A stretch of DNA of 64,000 nucleotides from Phytophthora colocasiae (taxonomy: Eukaryota > Oomycota > Peronosporomycetes > Peronosporales > Peronosporaceae): the NCBI GenBank assembly GCA_018806915.1, contig JAGKQI010000008.1, positions 124,001-188,000 of the forward strand, given 5' to 3'. Both the position numbers and the translations under genes were made by a program. Under the pieces are notes generated by a model, which saw nothing but the letters and a program-made list of their open reading frames with translations, was not told the DNA's origin and ran no database searches. Below are positions 52,543-63,514 of this stretch, one piece after another; the stretch's first letter is position 1, and the number at the start of each line of letters is the position of its first letter.

Positions 52543-53192
52543 TTACCTTCTCCCGTATAATCTCTTGCGACCACTAAGTGGGATCCCCACTTCATTAGGT
52601 AAGCACATCGATCCCTTCGCCAGATCCATCCGGACTCCAGCCGGGATCATGAAATCCATACCCAGGATCGCATCTTGCCCGGATAGATCCCCGATCCAAA
52701 TATCGAAAAAGTAGACCAGGTATCCTGCAAGCGTGATCTTGATCCTCGTTCTTCCCTCGGTGGTGTACACATTATCACCGATCCCAACACACTCCTGTCT
52801 CTGACTAGTGTCAAAGTGGCACCCAACCTTACGAGCAAAGGCGGTATCCAAGATGGATACCTCGGCGCCAGTGTCCAGGAGCAAGATCGCTCTATCATGA
52901 TTGATCTTGCCTGAGATCTTGGCTTGGCGGAACCATTTTCCGGGTGCGTGGTATTTCCAATACCCCCTGGACTCTCCTTCCTTGAGATCCAGAGCCACTT
53001 CCGCACCAGATCGAGAGAACTCATCGATCCGGGGAAGACTCGCGATCTTAGCAGTATACGAATGCAACTTACATGTATTACCGCGCAGATCCGAATTCCC
53101 CCTATCTTGATCTCTCGATTTCTTGTTCACATATGCATAGATGCAGTACTCAGAACGCTCGGCTCGTACCGGTTTCCAAACCGGCGAGCGTC
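52543..53192 (-). CDS. Element G aspartic protease
   Basis: In the -1 frame after gag. LLLDTGAEVSILDTAFARK is the intact active site; AILGMDFMIPAGVRMDL the second motif. Preceded by YVNKKSRDQD and ESRGYWKYHAPGKWFRQA. The only family-1 copy here with an intact DTG. Confidence 0.9.
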
Positions 53193-53202
53193 CTAGTTTA
53201 AC
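53155..53202 (-). promoter_or_regulatory. Candidate -1 frameshift signal of G
   Basis: Sense G TTA AAC (53202 to 53196) in gag phase directly before the gag TAG, 4-base spacer, then ACGCTCG pairing with CGAGCGT around an inner hairpin CCGGTTTGGAAACCGG. An alternative pairing GCTCG/CGAGC gives a longer single hairpin. The protease is in the -1 frame. Confidence 0.72.
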
Positions 53203-54228
53203 ATCTTTTCCACCTTCTCGGGGAACAATCCGGCATGTCGGGTCGGGTCGTACCACTTGCGGATCTGGTTGTAGAATTCTTCCATGGGGCATTCTCCAGC
53301 TTCATGGATCTCCCCACAACCACGGCAGGTATACAGACAGCGATCCGTTGGGTGACCCCTCTTCCCGCACTTTTCACAAGTTAGACGTCTCCAGCAGTCC
53401 AGATCCGTATGCTTCCGCGATCCACAGTGTGAACAGCGACCTCGATCGTGGTCTGACGTACCCTGCGATCCGCGATCCGGCCTCGATCTTGCGCGTTCAC
53501 CTGCGATCGCGACTGATCCTGTTGGTGGGGAACGCCCCAGTGCCGATCTGCTTGTCTTCCGACGCGGCAAGATATATCCTCCGGAGATCGCCTTCAGAAT
53601 CGGATCCGTCCGATCCGGATACTTCCTCTGATTCCGAGCTCGGATCTTGGGCTTGATCGCCCGTACCACCGCTCGGGTGGGTGCCGCCGGGGCACTGGCC
53701 GGTGCCTTTTGTCTGTACTTCGATCCGAACGCAGATTTACGTTGTTCTGCTTTTCGCCCGTTCCCGGGCACGAAGTACCTCCTCCAGTTCATCGACGTCG
53801 CTCAGTCGGAGTAGGGTCAGCCGATCAGCTAACTCCGGATCTCCCAATGTCTCGATGTAGTGGTCTACATGTTCCCGGCAGGCCTTAGGGCTCCCATCCT
53901 TGATCTTCAGTCTAGCACGTAAAGCCGCCACGTTGAGCCGGTAGAGGTAATCAAGGGAGTTTCTTCCGATCGCTTGCGAGCGTGATAGTATTGCCACGCG
54001 ACCGACATACCCAACCCACAATACTGGGTCTGGAAACTGTCCAGCAGATCCGCCCACTTGGTTTTCGTCGTTCGACTGAGCTGCCTGTACCAGTTCTTTG
54101 CCGGTCCCACCATCAGATCTGCAAATGTGAGGCATTTTCTTCTTCCGTAGCCTGATCGCGCTGAAATGCTGACTTGACTTTACTGATCCAGGCCCGAGCG
54201 CGATCTTCGTCCAGATCTTTACCCGCAA
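53193..54228 (-). pseudogene. gag: Element G gag, core end and zinc knuckles
   Basis: Frames in order: about 53907-54113 (LMVGPAKNWYRQLSR, FQTQYCGLGMSVAWQYYH), 53737-54228 (LYRLNVAALRARLKIKDGS), 53193-53792 with three knuckles CSHCGSRKHTDLDC, CEKCGKRGHPTDRC and CRGCGEIHEAGEC. Three knuckles against one in families 2 and 3. At least two frameshifts. Confidence 0.88.
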
Positions 54229-55513
54229 AATCTTTCAGATCCGAGATCGCTGAGATCTGGACCCGCTGGATCATTGACGATCCTCCTTGACCGATCGCCG
54301 CGGATGCGATCGCTGCTCGGCTCGACGTCTGTCCACCGGAACTTGGTATGCCTATGTCGTCTGGATCGTATTCCCATGCATCCGGATCCGAGGCCGTAAC
54401 GGACTCCATTTCAACATCCAACTCCCTTTTGATCGGCGATCGGGGTGTCGCGAGATTCCGTTCTTTAAGAAACGATCCATCGCCATTTGAAAGTAGTCGT
54501 CCAGCTTGTTGCTCGATCCCGTGGAATGAGTCGTCGGCGCGGTCTGGTCTGTCCGGGTCCGGCGATTTTCTTTGCTGATCAGGTGTCGTAGCCTCCAGTT
54601 TCGTGGCCATCGATCGTGTATCTTGTTTCTTCATACGCGATTTCAGGAATTTGGCACCGGAGGGGCCTAACGACATGCGTTGCAGCCTTCTCGGGCTGTC
54701 GGAATCTGGTTCCGAGGTCGCTGACGCGTAGCATGACGATCCAGTCTGATAACCTAGATCGGGCGTCAGTGGGCGTTCGCCGACCAAGACTTTGAGAGAG
54801 TTGAATAGGTCATGGGTTTCATACTGAATCGCTTCCAGTTCCAGGTCAAATAGAGAGTTTGGGTCGAATTCTCCAGCCACTAAACCAGCCTCTTGGAGCA
54901 GATCAAGTAGAATCTTCACCGCGTTCAGGCGGTCCGAGCTAGTCCGGGGTTTCGACACTGGGCCGGTGAGGTTACCGATCTGGCGGACTTGTATGATCGT
55001 AAGAACAGGATCATTAAGCAAGGTCTCGCTTAGCCTCTTCCTGTAATAGGCCTGCTCGATCGCGTCCTTGGTAATCGTCGATCCCGGGCTGATCATGTCT
55101 TCTGGCTCTGAGTCTGGAGCCTTCAATTTCGTCCGGGTGCTCTTGATCTTCTTTTTCTTGGTCGATCTTGAGGCAACAGTGGACTTGTTGAGCAGATTAG
55201 GTTTCAGCTTTGCTGATTCCTTATCGCTCGTGTGCGGATCTCGATTCTCATCGAGATCCGCGGTGGCCCTCGAAGGGGCCTTGGGAGGAATTCGAGGTTT
55301 TTCTTCAAGATCTGGATTGCGATCCAGGTCTGCCTCGTGCCTGTCAGTAGAGATCCTCCCAGAACTCTGCTGATCTGTGGATCTTTCCGTTTTCAGTGGT
55401 GCCTCCGCCGATCCAACATTCGTAGGCACTTCTTCCCCTTGTTCTTCCTTAATCTTGACATCTTCTTGGGACTCACGGTGATATCCTCGGTTCGAATCCG
55501 GGCACGCGCACCA
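54113..55513 (-). CDS. gag: Element G gag, N-terminal half
   Basis: One long frame: acidic start (VKIKEEQGEEVPTNVGSAE), basic KKKKIKSTRTKLK, then a helical region (AIEQAYYRKRLSETLLNDP, KILLDLLQEAGLVAGEFD), a Ser-rich stretch and the gag core entry (DLKDFAGKDLDEDRARAWI). The frame stays open through the primer site into the LTR. No ATG lies near the 5' end in phase; the ATG made by the primer site, used in A and H, is out of phase here. Confidence 0.82.
   Translation of the reverse strand, partial: WCACPDSNRGYHRESQEDVKIKEEQGEEVPTNVGSAEAPLKTERSTDQQSSGRISTDRHEADLDRNPDLEEKPRIPPKAPSRATADLDENRDPHTSDKESAKLKPNLLNKSTVASRSTKKKKIKSTRTKLKAPDSEPEDMISPGSTITKDAIEQAYYRKRLSETLLNDPVLTIIQVRQIGNLTGPVSKPRTSSDRLNAVKILLDLLQEAGLVAGEFDPNSLFDLELEAIQYETHDLFNSLKVLVGERPLTPDLGYQTGSSCYASATSEPDSDSPRRLQRMSLGPSGAKFLKSRMKKQDTRSMATKLEATTPDQQRKSPDPDRPDRADDSFHGIEQQAGRLLSNGDGSFLKERNLATPRSPIKRELDVEMESVTASDPDAWEYDPDDIGIPSSGGQTSSRAAIASAAIGQGGSSMIQRVQISAISDLKDFAGKDLDEDRARAWISKVKSAFQRDQATEEENASHLQI
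55486..55513 (-). promoter_or_regulatory. Primer-binding site of G with full tRNA T-arm match
   Basis: On the plus strand this is the complete 3' end of a tRNA: T-stem CTCGG, loop TTCGAAT, T-stem CCGGG, acceptor CACGCGC, A, CCA. A has only the last 18 bases of this match. Confidence 0.82.
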
Positions 55514-55514
55514 T

Positions 55515-56416
55515 TGTGGTGGAGCGGATCTGGCCAAAATCTGGTTGAGGCCGATCGCGATCGCCACTTGCGCCCAGACACCGACTAACGGAGGGGGTCC
55601 CCCGATGATCCGAGATCTTGCTGCGTGTAGTGTTCACCTTGTGTACCCGTCGGTAGGCGGGTTACGCTCTTCCAGGTGACTTCTGAAGATGTCTTGGGAC
55701 GAGAAGAATGTCTTGGGTGACGTAGGGGGTGTGAGATAGCGTGGGAATACTTCACTCTACCTCGGAGGGGTTGATCCGGGTCACAGGCGAGTTCTCGAGC
55801 CTTGATCCGGTCACCTGGTCTTCGATCCAGGTCTTCGTAAAGGAAGGGATCCTTTACGATGCTTGCCGCTTCCTATAGCGGGTGTCTTGATGGGTTGAGA
55901 GTCGACGAGATCGTCAGGCCAAGCAGCCAATTCCTTCCGATCCGTAGTTCGCACGTAAAGGATAGATCACTAGATAGGGTAAAACTGGCCAATGTATTAT
56001 CCAGAATTAACCTCTATGCTAGATCTCTTCTCCTTACCTTCTTGATGCCGGGGGGCCAATGTAATTCCCAGTTCCGGTCTTGAACGAAGGCACTTGTGAT
56101 GTCCAGAGCAAATTCTGATTCTGTTTATGGCGGTTATTCCTATGTCTACTTTTCAGCCCCATCCTCATCTGCTATCCTACGATTACCTGACATCCGGCTA
56201 CACAGCTGCTCCTCCGATCTTCGATCTTGATCTCACCTAACCCCTGATCGCGATCTGGCGATCTGGCGATCTGGCGATCTGGCGATCTGGCGATCAGCTG
56301 ATCAGCCGATCTGGCGATCAGCCGATCTCGATCAACCATCTTGGTCATCGATCTTGGTCCAGCGTCTTGAACGATGATCCCGATCAGCCGCCTTCATACT
56401 TGATCTCGCGTGCCTG
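55515..56416 (-). repeat. Element G 5' LTR, outer part missing
   Basis: Starts TGTGGTGG next to the primer site; cut at 56416 by H. Matches 56866-57715 of H in inverse orientation better than its own partner 43015-44522. Contains five CGATCTGG units at about 56251-56292. Confidence 0.9.
56412..56416. repeat. Expected target-site duplication of H, left copy (GCCTG)
   Basis: Bases before the H LTR; the intact sequence in the G 3' LTR continues GCCTGCGTCG. Partner outside the window. Confidence 0.55.
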
Positions 56417-57715
56417 TGTGGTGAAGCGCGAATAAGAAATCCGAGAAAAGGCAACGTCAGGCCCTAAGAGAGTCGGATCAAGCGACAGGGGCCTCTGGCG
56501 AAGCAAGATGTCAGTTGATGACCCCAGATTGCGCGAACGATGGCTGACGAATGGATCCAGATCGATGTTCGTCTGGATCTCGCCAGCGATGAATGGATGG
56601 CGTCTTGGTCAAGTGAGACTAAGTGATTGGAGAACCCGTCGTGCGGTCCCGCGTGGCGGCTCAGGGTCGGAGGAGAAAAGGGCGCCTTGCCTGAGGTCGC
56701 ATGAGAAGGAGATCAAGGCGGCAGAGGGTCGGGATCGGTGTGATCTATGGTGGGCCGGTGACAACATAACCGTGAGATGCTGCCGAGGGGACCTGATGGC
56801 AGTGTTAGTCGCGTGGGGAGTGGTGATCAAGTCTGGGAAGCTCAAGACCTGGAATGTCGACGACGCAGGCACGCGAGATCAAGTATGAAGGCTGCTGATC
56901 GGGATCATTGTTCAAGACGGTGGACGAAGATCGATGACCGAGATGGTTGATCGAGATCGGCTGATCGCCAGATCGCCAGATCGCCAGATCGCGATCAGGG
57001 GTTAGGTGAGATCAAGATCGAAGATCGGAGGAGCAGCTGTGTAGCCGGATGTCAGGTAATCGTAGGATAGCAGATGAGGATGGGGCTAGTAGACATAGGA
57101 ATAACCATAAACAGAATCGAATTTGCTCTGGACATCACAAGTGCCTTCGTTCAAGACCGGAACTGGGAATTACATTGGCCCCCCGGCATCAAGAAGGTAA
57201 GGAGAAGAGATCTAGCATAGAGGTTAATTCTGGATAATACATTGGCCAGTTTACCCTATCTAGTGATCTATCCTTTACGTGCGAACTACGGATCGGAAGG
57301 AATTGGCTGCTTGGCCTGACGATCTCGTCGACTCTCAACCCATCAAGACACCCGCTATAGGAAGCGGCAAGCATCGTAAAGGATCCCTTCCTTTACGAAG
57401 ACCTGGATCGAAGACCAGGTGACCGGATCAAGGCTCGAGAACTCGCCTGTGACCCGGATCAACCCCTCCGAGGTAGAGTGAAGTATTCCCACGCTATCTC
57501 ACACCCCCTACGTCACCCAAGACATTCTTCTCGTCCCAAGACATCTTCAGAAGTCACCTGGAAGAGCGTAACCCGCCTACCGACGGGTACACAAGGTGAA
57601 CACTACACGCAGCAAGATCACGGATCATCGGGGACCCTCCGTTAGTCGGTGTCTGGGCGCAAGTGGCGATCGCGATCGGCCTCAACCAGATTTTGGCCAG
57701 ATCCGCTCCACCACA
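56417..57715 (+). repeat. Element H 5' LTR
   Basis: 1,299 bp, TGTGGTGAAG to CTCCACCACA. It lacks the 191-bp segment of the G 3' LTR. Confidence 0.93.
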
Positions 57716-57736
57716 ATGGTGCAAGCGTGCCCGGAT
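57716..57736 (+). promoter_or_regulatory. Primer-binding site of H and overlapping gag ATG
   Basis: TGGTGCAAGCGTGCCCGGAT, with AA inserted after six bases compared with A. The base before it completes ATG (57716-57718), which opens the gag frame (MVQACPDLPGD, GYHRES). The insertion should weaken tRNA pairing. Confidence 0.75.
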
Positions 57737-58973
57737 CTTCCTGGTGACTTCGGATATCACCGTGAGTCCCAAAGAAGATGTCAAGATTAAGGAAGAACAA
57801 GGGGAAGAAGTGCCTACGAATGTTGGATCGGCGGAGGCACCACTGAAAACGGAAAGATCCACAGATCAGCAGAGTTCTGGGAGGATCTCTACTGGACAGG
57901 CACGAGGCAGACCTGGATCGCAATCCAGATCTTGAAGAAAAACCTCGAATTCCTCTCCCAAGGCCCCTTCGAGGGCCACCGCGGATCTCGATGAGAATCG
58001 AGATCCGCACACGAGCGATAAGGAATCAGCAAAGCTGAAACCTAATCTGCTCAACAAGTCCACTGTTGCCTCAAGATCGACCAAGAAAAAGAAGATCAAG
58101 AGCACCCGGACGAAATTGAAGGCTCCAGACTCAGAGCCAGAAGATGTGATCAGCCCGGGATCGACGATTACCAAGGACGCGATCGAGCAGGCCTATTACA
58201 GGAAGATGCTAAGCGAGACCTTGCTTAACGACCCCGTTCTTACGATCATACAAGTCCGCCAGATCGGTAACCTCACCGGCCCAGTGTCGAAACCCCGGAC
58301 TAGCTCGGACCGCCTGAACGCGGTGAAGATTCTACTTGATCTACTCCAAGAAGCTGGTTTAGTGGCTGGAGAGTTCGACCCAAACTCTCTATTTGACCTG
58401 GAACTGGAAGCGATTCAGTATGAAACCCATGACCTATTCAACTCTCTCAAAGTCTTGGTCGGCGAACGCCCACTGACGCCCGATCTAGGTTATCAGACTG
58501 GATCGTCATGCTACGCGTCAGCGACCTCGGAACCAGATTCCGACAGCCCGAGAAGGCTGCAACGCATGTCGTTAGGCCCCTCCGGTGCCAAATTCCTGAA
58601 ATCGCGTATGAAGAAACAAGATACACGATCGATGGCCACGAAACTGGAGGCTAAGACACCTGATCAGCAAGAAAATCGCCGGACCCGGACAGACCAGACC
58701 GCGCCGACGACTCATTCCACGGGATCGAGCAACAAGCTGGACGACTACTTTCAAATGGCGATGGATCGTTTCTTAAAAGAACGGAATCTCGCGACACCCC
58801 GATCGCCGATCAAAGGGGAGTTGGATGTTGAAATGGAGTCCGTTACGGCCTCGGATCCGGATGCATGGGAATACGATCCAGACGACATGGGCATACCAAG
58901 TTCCGGTGGACAGACGTCGAGCCGAGCAGCGATCGCATCCGCGGCGCGATCGGTCAAGGAGGATCGTCAATGA
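57716..58973 (+). pseudogene. gag: Element H gag, N-terminal half
   Basis: Frames: 57716-57790 from the primer-site ATG, then after an extra A, 57663-57935 phase (VKIKEEQGEEVPTNVG), then 58000-58973 (AIEQAYYRKMLSETLLNDP, LLDLLQEAGLVAGEFD). Text is close to G gag but each copy has its own indels. Confidence 0.85.
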
Positions 58974-60060
58974 TCCAGCGGGTCCGGATCTCAGCGATCT
59001 CGGATCTGGAAAGATTTTGGCGGGTAAAGATCTGGACGAAGATCGCGCTCGGGCCTGGATCGGCGTAAAGTCAAGTCAGCATTTCAGCGCGATCAGGCTA
59101 CGGAAGAAGAAAAATGCCTCACATTTGCGAGATCTGATGGTGGGACCGGCAAAGAACTGGTACAGGCAGCTCAGTCGAACGACGAAAACCAAGTGGGCGG
59201 ATCTGCTGGACAGTTTCCAGACCCAGTATTGTGGGTTGGGTATGTCGGTCGCGTGGCAATACTATCACGCTCGCAAGCGATCGGAAGAAACTCCCCTTGA
59301 TTACCTCTACCGGCTCAACGTGGCGGCTTTACGTGCTAGACTGAAGATCAAGGATGGGAGCCCTAAGGCCCGCCGGGAACATGTAGACCACTACATCGAG
59401 ACATTGGGAGATCCGGAGTTAGCTGATCGGCTGACCCTACTCCGACTGAGCGACGTCGATGAACTGGAGGAGGTACTTCGTGCCCGGGAACGGGCGAAAA
59501 GCAGACAACGTAAATCTGCGTTCGGATCGAAGTATAGACAAAAAGCACCGGCCAGTGCCCCGGCGGCACCCACCCGAGCGGTGGTACGGGCGATCCAAAC
59601 TCAAGATCCGAGCTCGGAATCAGAGGAAGTATCCGGATCGGACGGATCCGATTCTGAAGGCGATCTCCGGAGGATATATCTTGCCGCGTCGGAAGACAAG
59701 CAGATCGGCACTGGGGGCGTTCCCCACCAACAGGATCAGTCGCGATCGCAGGTGAACGCGCAAGATCGAGGCCGGATCGCGGATCGCAGGGGTACGTCAG
59801 ACCACGATCGAGGTCGCTGTTCACACTGTGGATCGCGGAAGCATACGGATCTGGACTGCTGGAGACGTCTAACTTGTGAAAAGTGCGGGAAGAGGGGTCA
59901 CCCAACGGATCGCTGTTCTGTATACCTGCCGTGGTTGTGGGGAGATCCATGAAGCTGGAGAATGCCCCATGGAAGAATTCTACAACCAGATCCGCAAGTG
60001 GTACGACCCGACCCGACATGCCGGATTGTTCCCGAGAAGGTGGAAAAGATGTTAAACTAG
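58825..60060 (+). pseudogene. gag: Element H gag, core and zinc knuckles
   Basis: LMVGPAKNWYRQLSR to ARERAKSRQRKSAFGSKYR in one frame, then CSHCGSRKHTDLDC and CEKCGKRGHPTDRC. The third knuckle is frameshifted near 59920. Gag TAG at 60058-60060. This core is more complete than in G. Confidence 0.87.
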
Positions 60061-60097
60061 GACGCTCGCCGGTTTGGAACCGGTACGAGCCGAGCGT
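60051..60097 (+). promoter_or_regulatory. Candidate -1 frameshift signal of H
   Basis: G TTA AAC at 60051-60057 before TAG, then ACGCTCG (60062-60068), inner stem CCGGTT / AACCGG and CGAGCGT (60091-60097). One base shorter in the inner loop than G. Confidence 0.7.
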
Positions 60098-60500
60098 TCT
60101 GAGTACTGCATCTATGCATATGTGAACAAGAAATCGAGAGATCAAGATAGGGGAATTCGGATCTGCGCGGTAATACATGTAAGTTGCATTCGTATACTGC
60201 TAAGGATCGCGAGTCTTCCCGGATCGATGAGTTCTCTCGATCTGGTGCGGAAGTGGCTCTGGATCTCAAGGAAGGAGAGTCCAGGGGGTATTGGAAATAC
60301 CACGCACCCGGAAAATGGTTCCGCCAAGCCAAGATCTCAGGCAAGATCAATCACGAAATCTATCCGGGCAAGATGCGATCCTGGGTATGGATTTCATGAT
60401 CCCGGCTGGAGTCCGGATGGATCTGGCGAAGGGATCGATGTGCTTACCTAATGAAGTGGGGATCCCACTTAGTGGTCGCAAGAGATTATACGGGGAGAAG
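60061..60500 (+). pseudogene. Element H protease with active site deleted
   Basis: ESRGYWKYHAPGKWFRQA is present, but after AKISGKINH the next 205 bp of G, which hold the DTG active site, are missing. Text resumes at the counterpart of SGQDAILGMDFM. No catalytic Asp remains. Confidence 0.9.
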
Positions 60501-62708
60501 GTAAGATCGGTAAAATTGGAGGAAGATCTACATATCCCAGTTGGGGGATCTGAAGAGATCGCATCGAGAGTGAAATTATCGGCGACAGAAAAATTGTGGG
60601 TGACCAGAGGCGACCAATGGGTACCTACAGTGGTGAATGGACCCGGCCGAACTCGGTACTTAGTGATCACGAATTTGAGCGAGAAGATTTTACGACTGGA
60701 TCACAGATTACATGTTGGAATGGTACTTGACTCAGGAAAAAGTGCATCTATTCCCCGGTTTTTTTTCGATCGTAACCCTACGTTAAATGTATTGGCAGAA
60801 TCTAGCAAAAAAAGCGACTGTGGACGCAAGACCAGAACCTCAGGAATCCCGTGGAGATCCCTTACCGTCGGTCGAACGGCCGACCTACGTTACCGCCGCG
60901 ATCCATACTCCGCCGAGGTGGGGCAACCAGGACCGACCCTGATCCTGCACCAATATCGACACCGGAACCGCGATCACCAACCGATACAGCCAAAGTCAAG
61001 GTCGCATTCATCGATCCCCCAACCGGATCCCATGGATACCCCACCGATCACGATCAGTTCCGACAAGACCCCGAGTGGCGAAGCTGGGGGCGGTGAGACT
61101 GAGACGAATGAGAGCTTGCCAGATCAGGCCCCAGATCGGACAGATCGGACATGCGAAAGAAGAGATCGAGGAAAAACAGAAAAACCAGATTTTCAAATCG
61201 AGATCAAACATGAATCCGACGCCGATGCCGTCCCCAGGGTTAAAGACACCCTGATCTTGACAGCCAGGACGATAGGCTGCGTGATCAATCAACGGATGAA
61301 CCGGATCCGACATCTCCTGAAGGGATCGAGAACGCTGATCAGACCCACTTACACGAAAGTGGTGATTTTTCGACCGAAGATCCTGGCCGATAATCTCGCA
61401 GTAGTACCAGAGATCCAGATCTCCACCACCGAAGACGTCCGGATTGCAGATCTGCAAGTAGGGAATCCGGGATCGGCTACCCCGGAGGAGAGCGAGAAAC
61501 TTCGACAGATTATTTGGAAGAAGCGACATCTCCTGATCGGAAAGGGAAAACGCACTTCCTCCAGCGGCCAAAGGGTGTTATATGCGATATCGACGTGGGT
61601 GATGCAAAGCCGATCGCACAACGAGTCCGGAAAGGTGGCGCCACAGTTTCGCGAGAAAGTATCGGATCTTATCAAAGGACTCCTAGCTGCCAAGATCATT
61701 CGGCCATCGACATCGCCATGGGCATCTCCGATCGTGGTGATCATCAAGAAGAACGGTGTAGACATCCGACTATGTATCGATTATCGGCTGGTGAACGGTC
61801 TCACAAGGCTGATGATCTACCCGATGCCTTTGATCAATGACCTGTTAGAAGATCTTGACAAGGTTCTGTGGTATTGTTCATTAGACATGGCAAGTGGATT
61901 CTGGGTCGTATCAATGACCGATCGAGCTCGCGCGATCTCGGCTTTCATCACTCCATTTGGCCTTTTCGAGTGGAATCGCATGCCGTTCGGGCTGAAGAAC
62001 GCTCCTCAGATCTATCAACGCCTTGTGGACAATGCCCTATATGGATTTCTGAAGATCTCCCAGTCCGGAGATGTGGAAGGCTCTGCGGATGTGTTCGAAT
62101 CAGGGATCCCGGAGGATCCTGGTCGCCCGTCGGTGCTAGGGCGGAGATCATACATCGATGATATCTTGATCACGGCTGGATCATGGGATCAAATGTGCGA
62201 TCGGGTGGAAGACCTACTGGAGGCCTGCGATAACTGGAATCTCTCGATCAATGTGGCAAAGAGCTTCTGGGGCATGAATAAGGTGGAATATCTCGGGCAT
62301 AAGGTGTCGATCGATGGATTGGAGGCAAACCCGAAGGACCTGAAGTCTCTGACGGATCTACCATTCCCTGGATCACTCCGATCCATGCAATCGTTCCTTG
62401 GAAGTTTGAATTACTATAGTCGGTTCATCGAGGATTATGCGATCTATGCATCGGTCCTATATGAACTACGTGAGGTGGAGTTCGCAGAACTGAAGAAGCG
62501 ACCAGATCTACGAAAGATCATGGATAGCATGGACCTGATCACTCAAGATCCCGTCGCGCTTAAGTCGGATCGGGATAGATCGCTAGATATCCCGACTCAA
62601 AGAAGCGATAGTACAACGGATCCTGACTTGGGGGCGATGTCTTCACCCTGTTCAAGCGAGATCGGAACCAACCTGGGCCTAAAGACTGGTGACGAGAGGT
62701 GGGAGTAG
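60361..62708 (+). CDS. Element H pol: protease end, linker, RT
   Basis: One frame from the protease deletion to the end of the RT thumb; the open frame starts at 60291. Linker block WVTRGDQWVPTVVNGPGRT, acidic region, IADLQVGNPG, then RT with YCSLDMASGFW and RRSYIDDILITAGSW in the same frame, thumb SFLGSLNYYSRFIED. The best family-1 RT of the window. It stops at GDERWE through an indel near 62700. Confidence 0.9.
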
Positions 62709-63514
62709 GGCATACAGGGCGTTTACAGCCTTGAAGACCAAGATCGCGTCGACCCCGATCCTTCGCCACTTCGACACGACAGAAGTTACCCGTGGTGATC
62801 GTGTACGCTAGTGACTGGGCGATTTCCGCCGCACTAATGCAGGAACACGACCAGATCTACAACCCGGTCGCGTTTGCCAGCCGAAACTTGAAGACCAACG
62901 AGCTGAATTATAATTTTGCCGAAATGGAGGTGTTAGCTCTACTTCGGATCTTGGATCTACACTACACCTTGTTGGTGGGACGTCGGATCAAGGTCCCTAA
63001 CCCGACACTCGACGCTTGCCTGGCTGTTCAAGTCTGCCGGCCTCCAAGGACGTCTGGGACAATGGTCTGCTCTTCTGTCCCCGTGGACACTCGAGATCAC
63101 GAAGCGTACGAAGGGGAGGATGAAATACTGGGGGCGATCGCAGCTAACATAACGCCTAGATCGGAGATCGACGAAGCTCTGATCGCGATCGCGCCGCGAA
63201 AGGAGCCAAAACGTCGGATCCAGATGCCGATCCCCACTGTAGACCCAGATGAGGAGTTGTGGGTTATAAGTTTCGACGGATCGGCACGCGTGAAACGAGG
63301 AGGAGGCGCTTTCAGCGCGATCGTGTGGAGTTTACCAGAGTGGAAGGTGATCAAGGCTAGATCGGATTATGCTGAAAGCCTCACTGTCAATGAAGCGGAA
63401 TACCGTGGACTCTTGCTAGGTCTTGGCATGATCGCACAGTTAGAACGCCGCTGTTTGGTCGTTTGTGGCGATTCGAATCTGGTAATCCGACAAGTCCGGG
63501 GCGAGATCGACTGA
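62709..63514 (+). CDS. Element H degenerate RNase H and most of the archaeal-type RNase H
   Basis: VYASDWAISAALMQ again has Tyr for the catalytic Asp of the first RNase H. The second shows SFDGSARVKRGGG, NEAEYRGL and CGDSNLVIRQ. It ends at a TGA where A and G read TGC. Confidence 0.9.

Larger units (their letters stand above)
43015..56416 (-). mobile_element. Element G: family-1 retrotransposon, 5' LTR broken by H
   Basis: Sense is minus. 5' LTR part 55515-56416, primer site, gag with three knuckles, protease, linker, RT, two RNase H, integrase with chromodomain, opposite-strand ORF, 3' LTR 43015-44522. Full family-1 layout, including the gag that A has lost. Pol and gag have many frameshifts. 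The two LTRs differ by a 191-bp segment and one rearranged site. Confidence 0.93.

Noticed and set aside
55481..55513. tRNA gene
   Set aside because: Only the T-arm and acceptor 3' half are present, ending exactly one base from an LTR; it is a primer-binding site.
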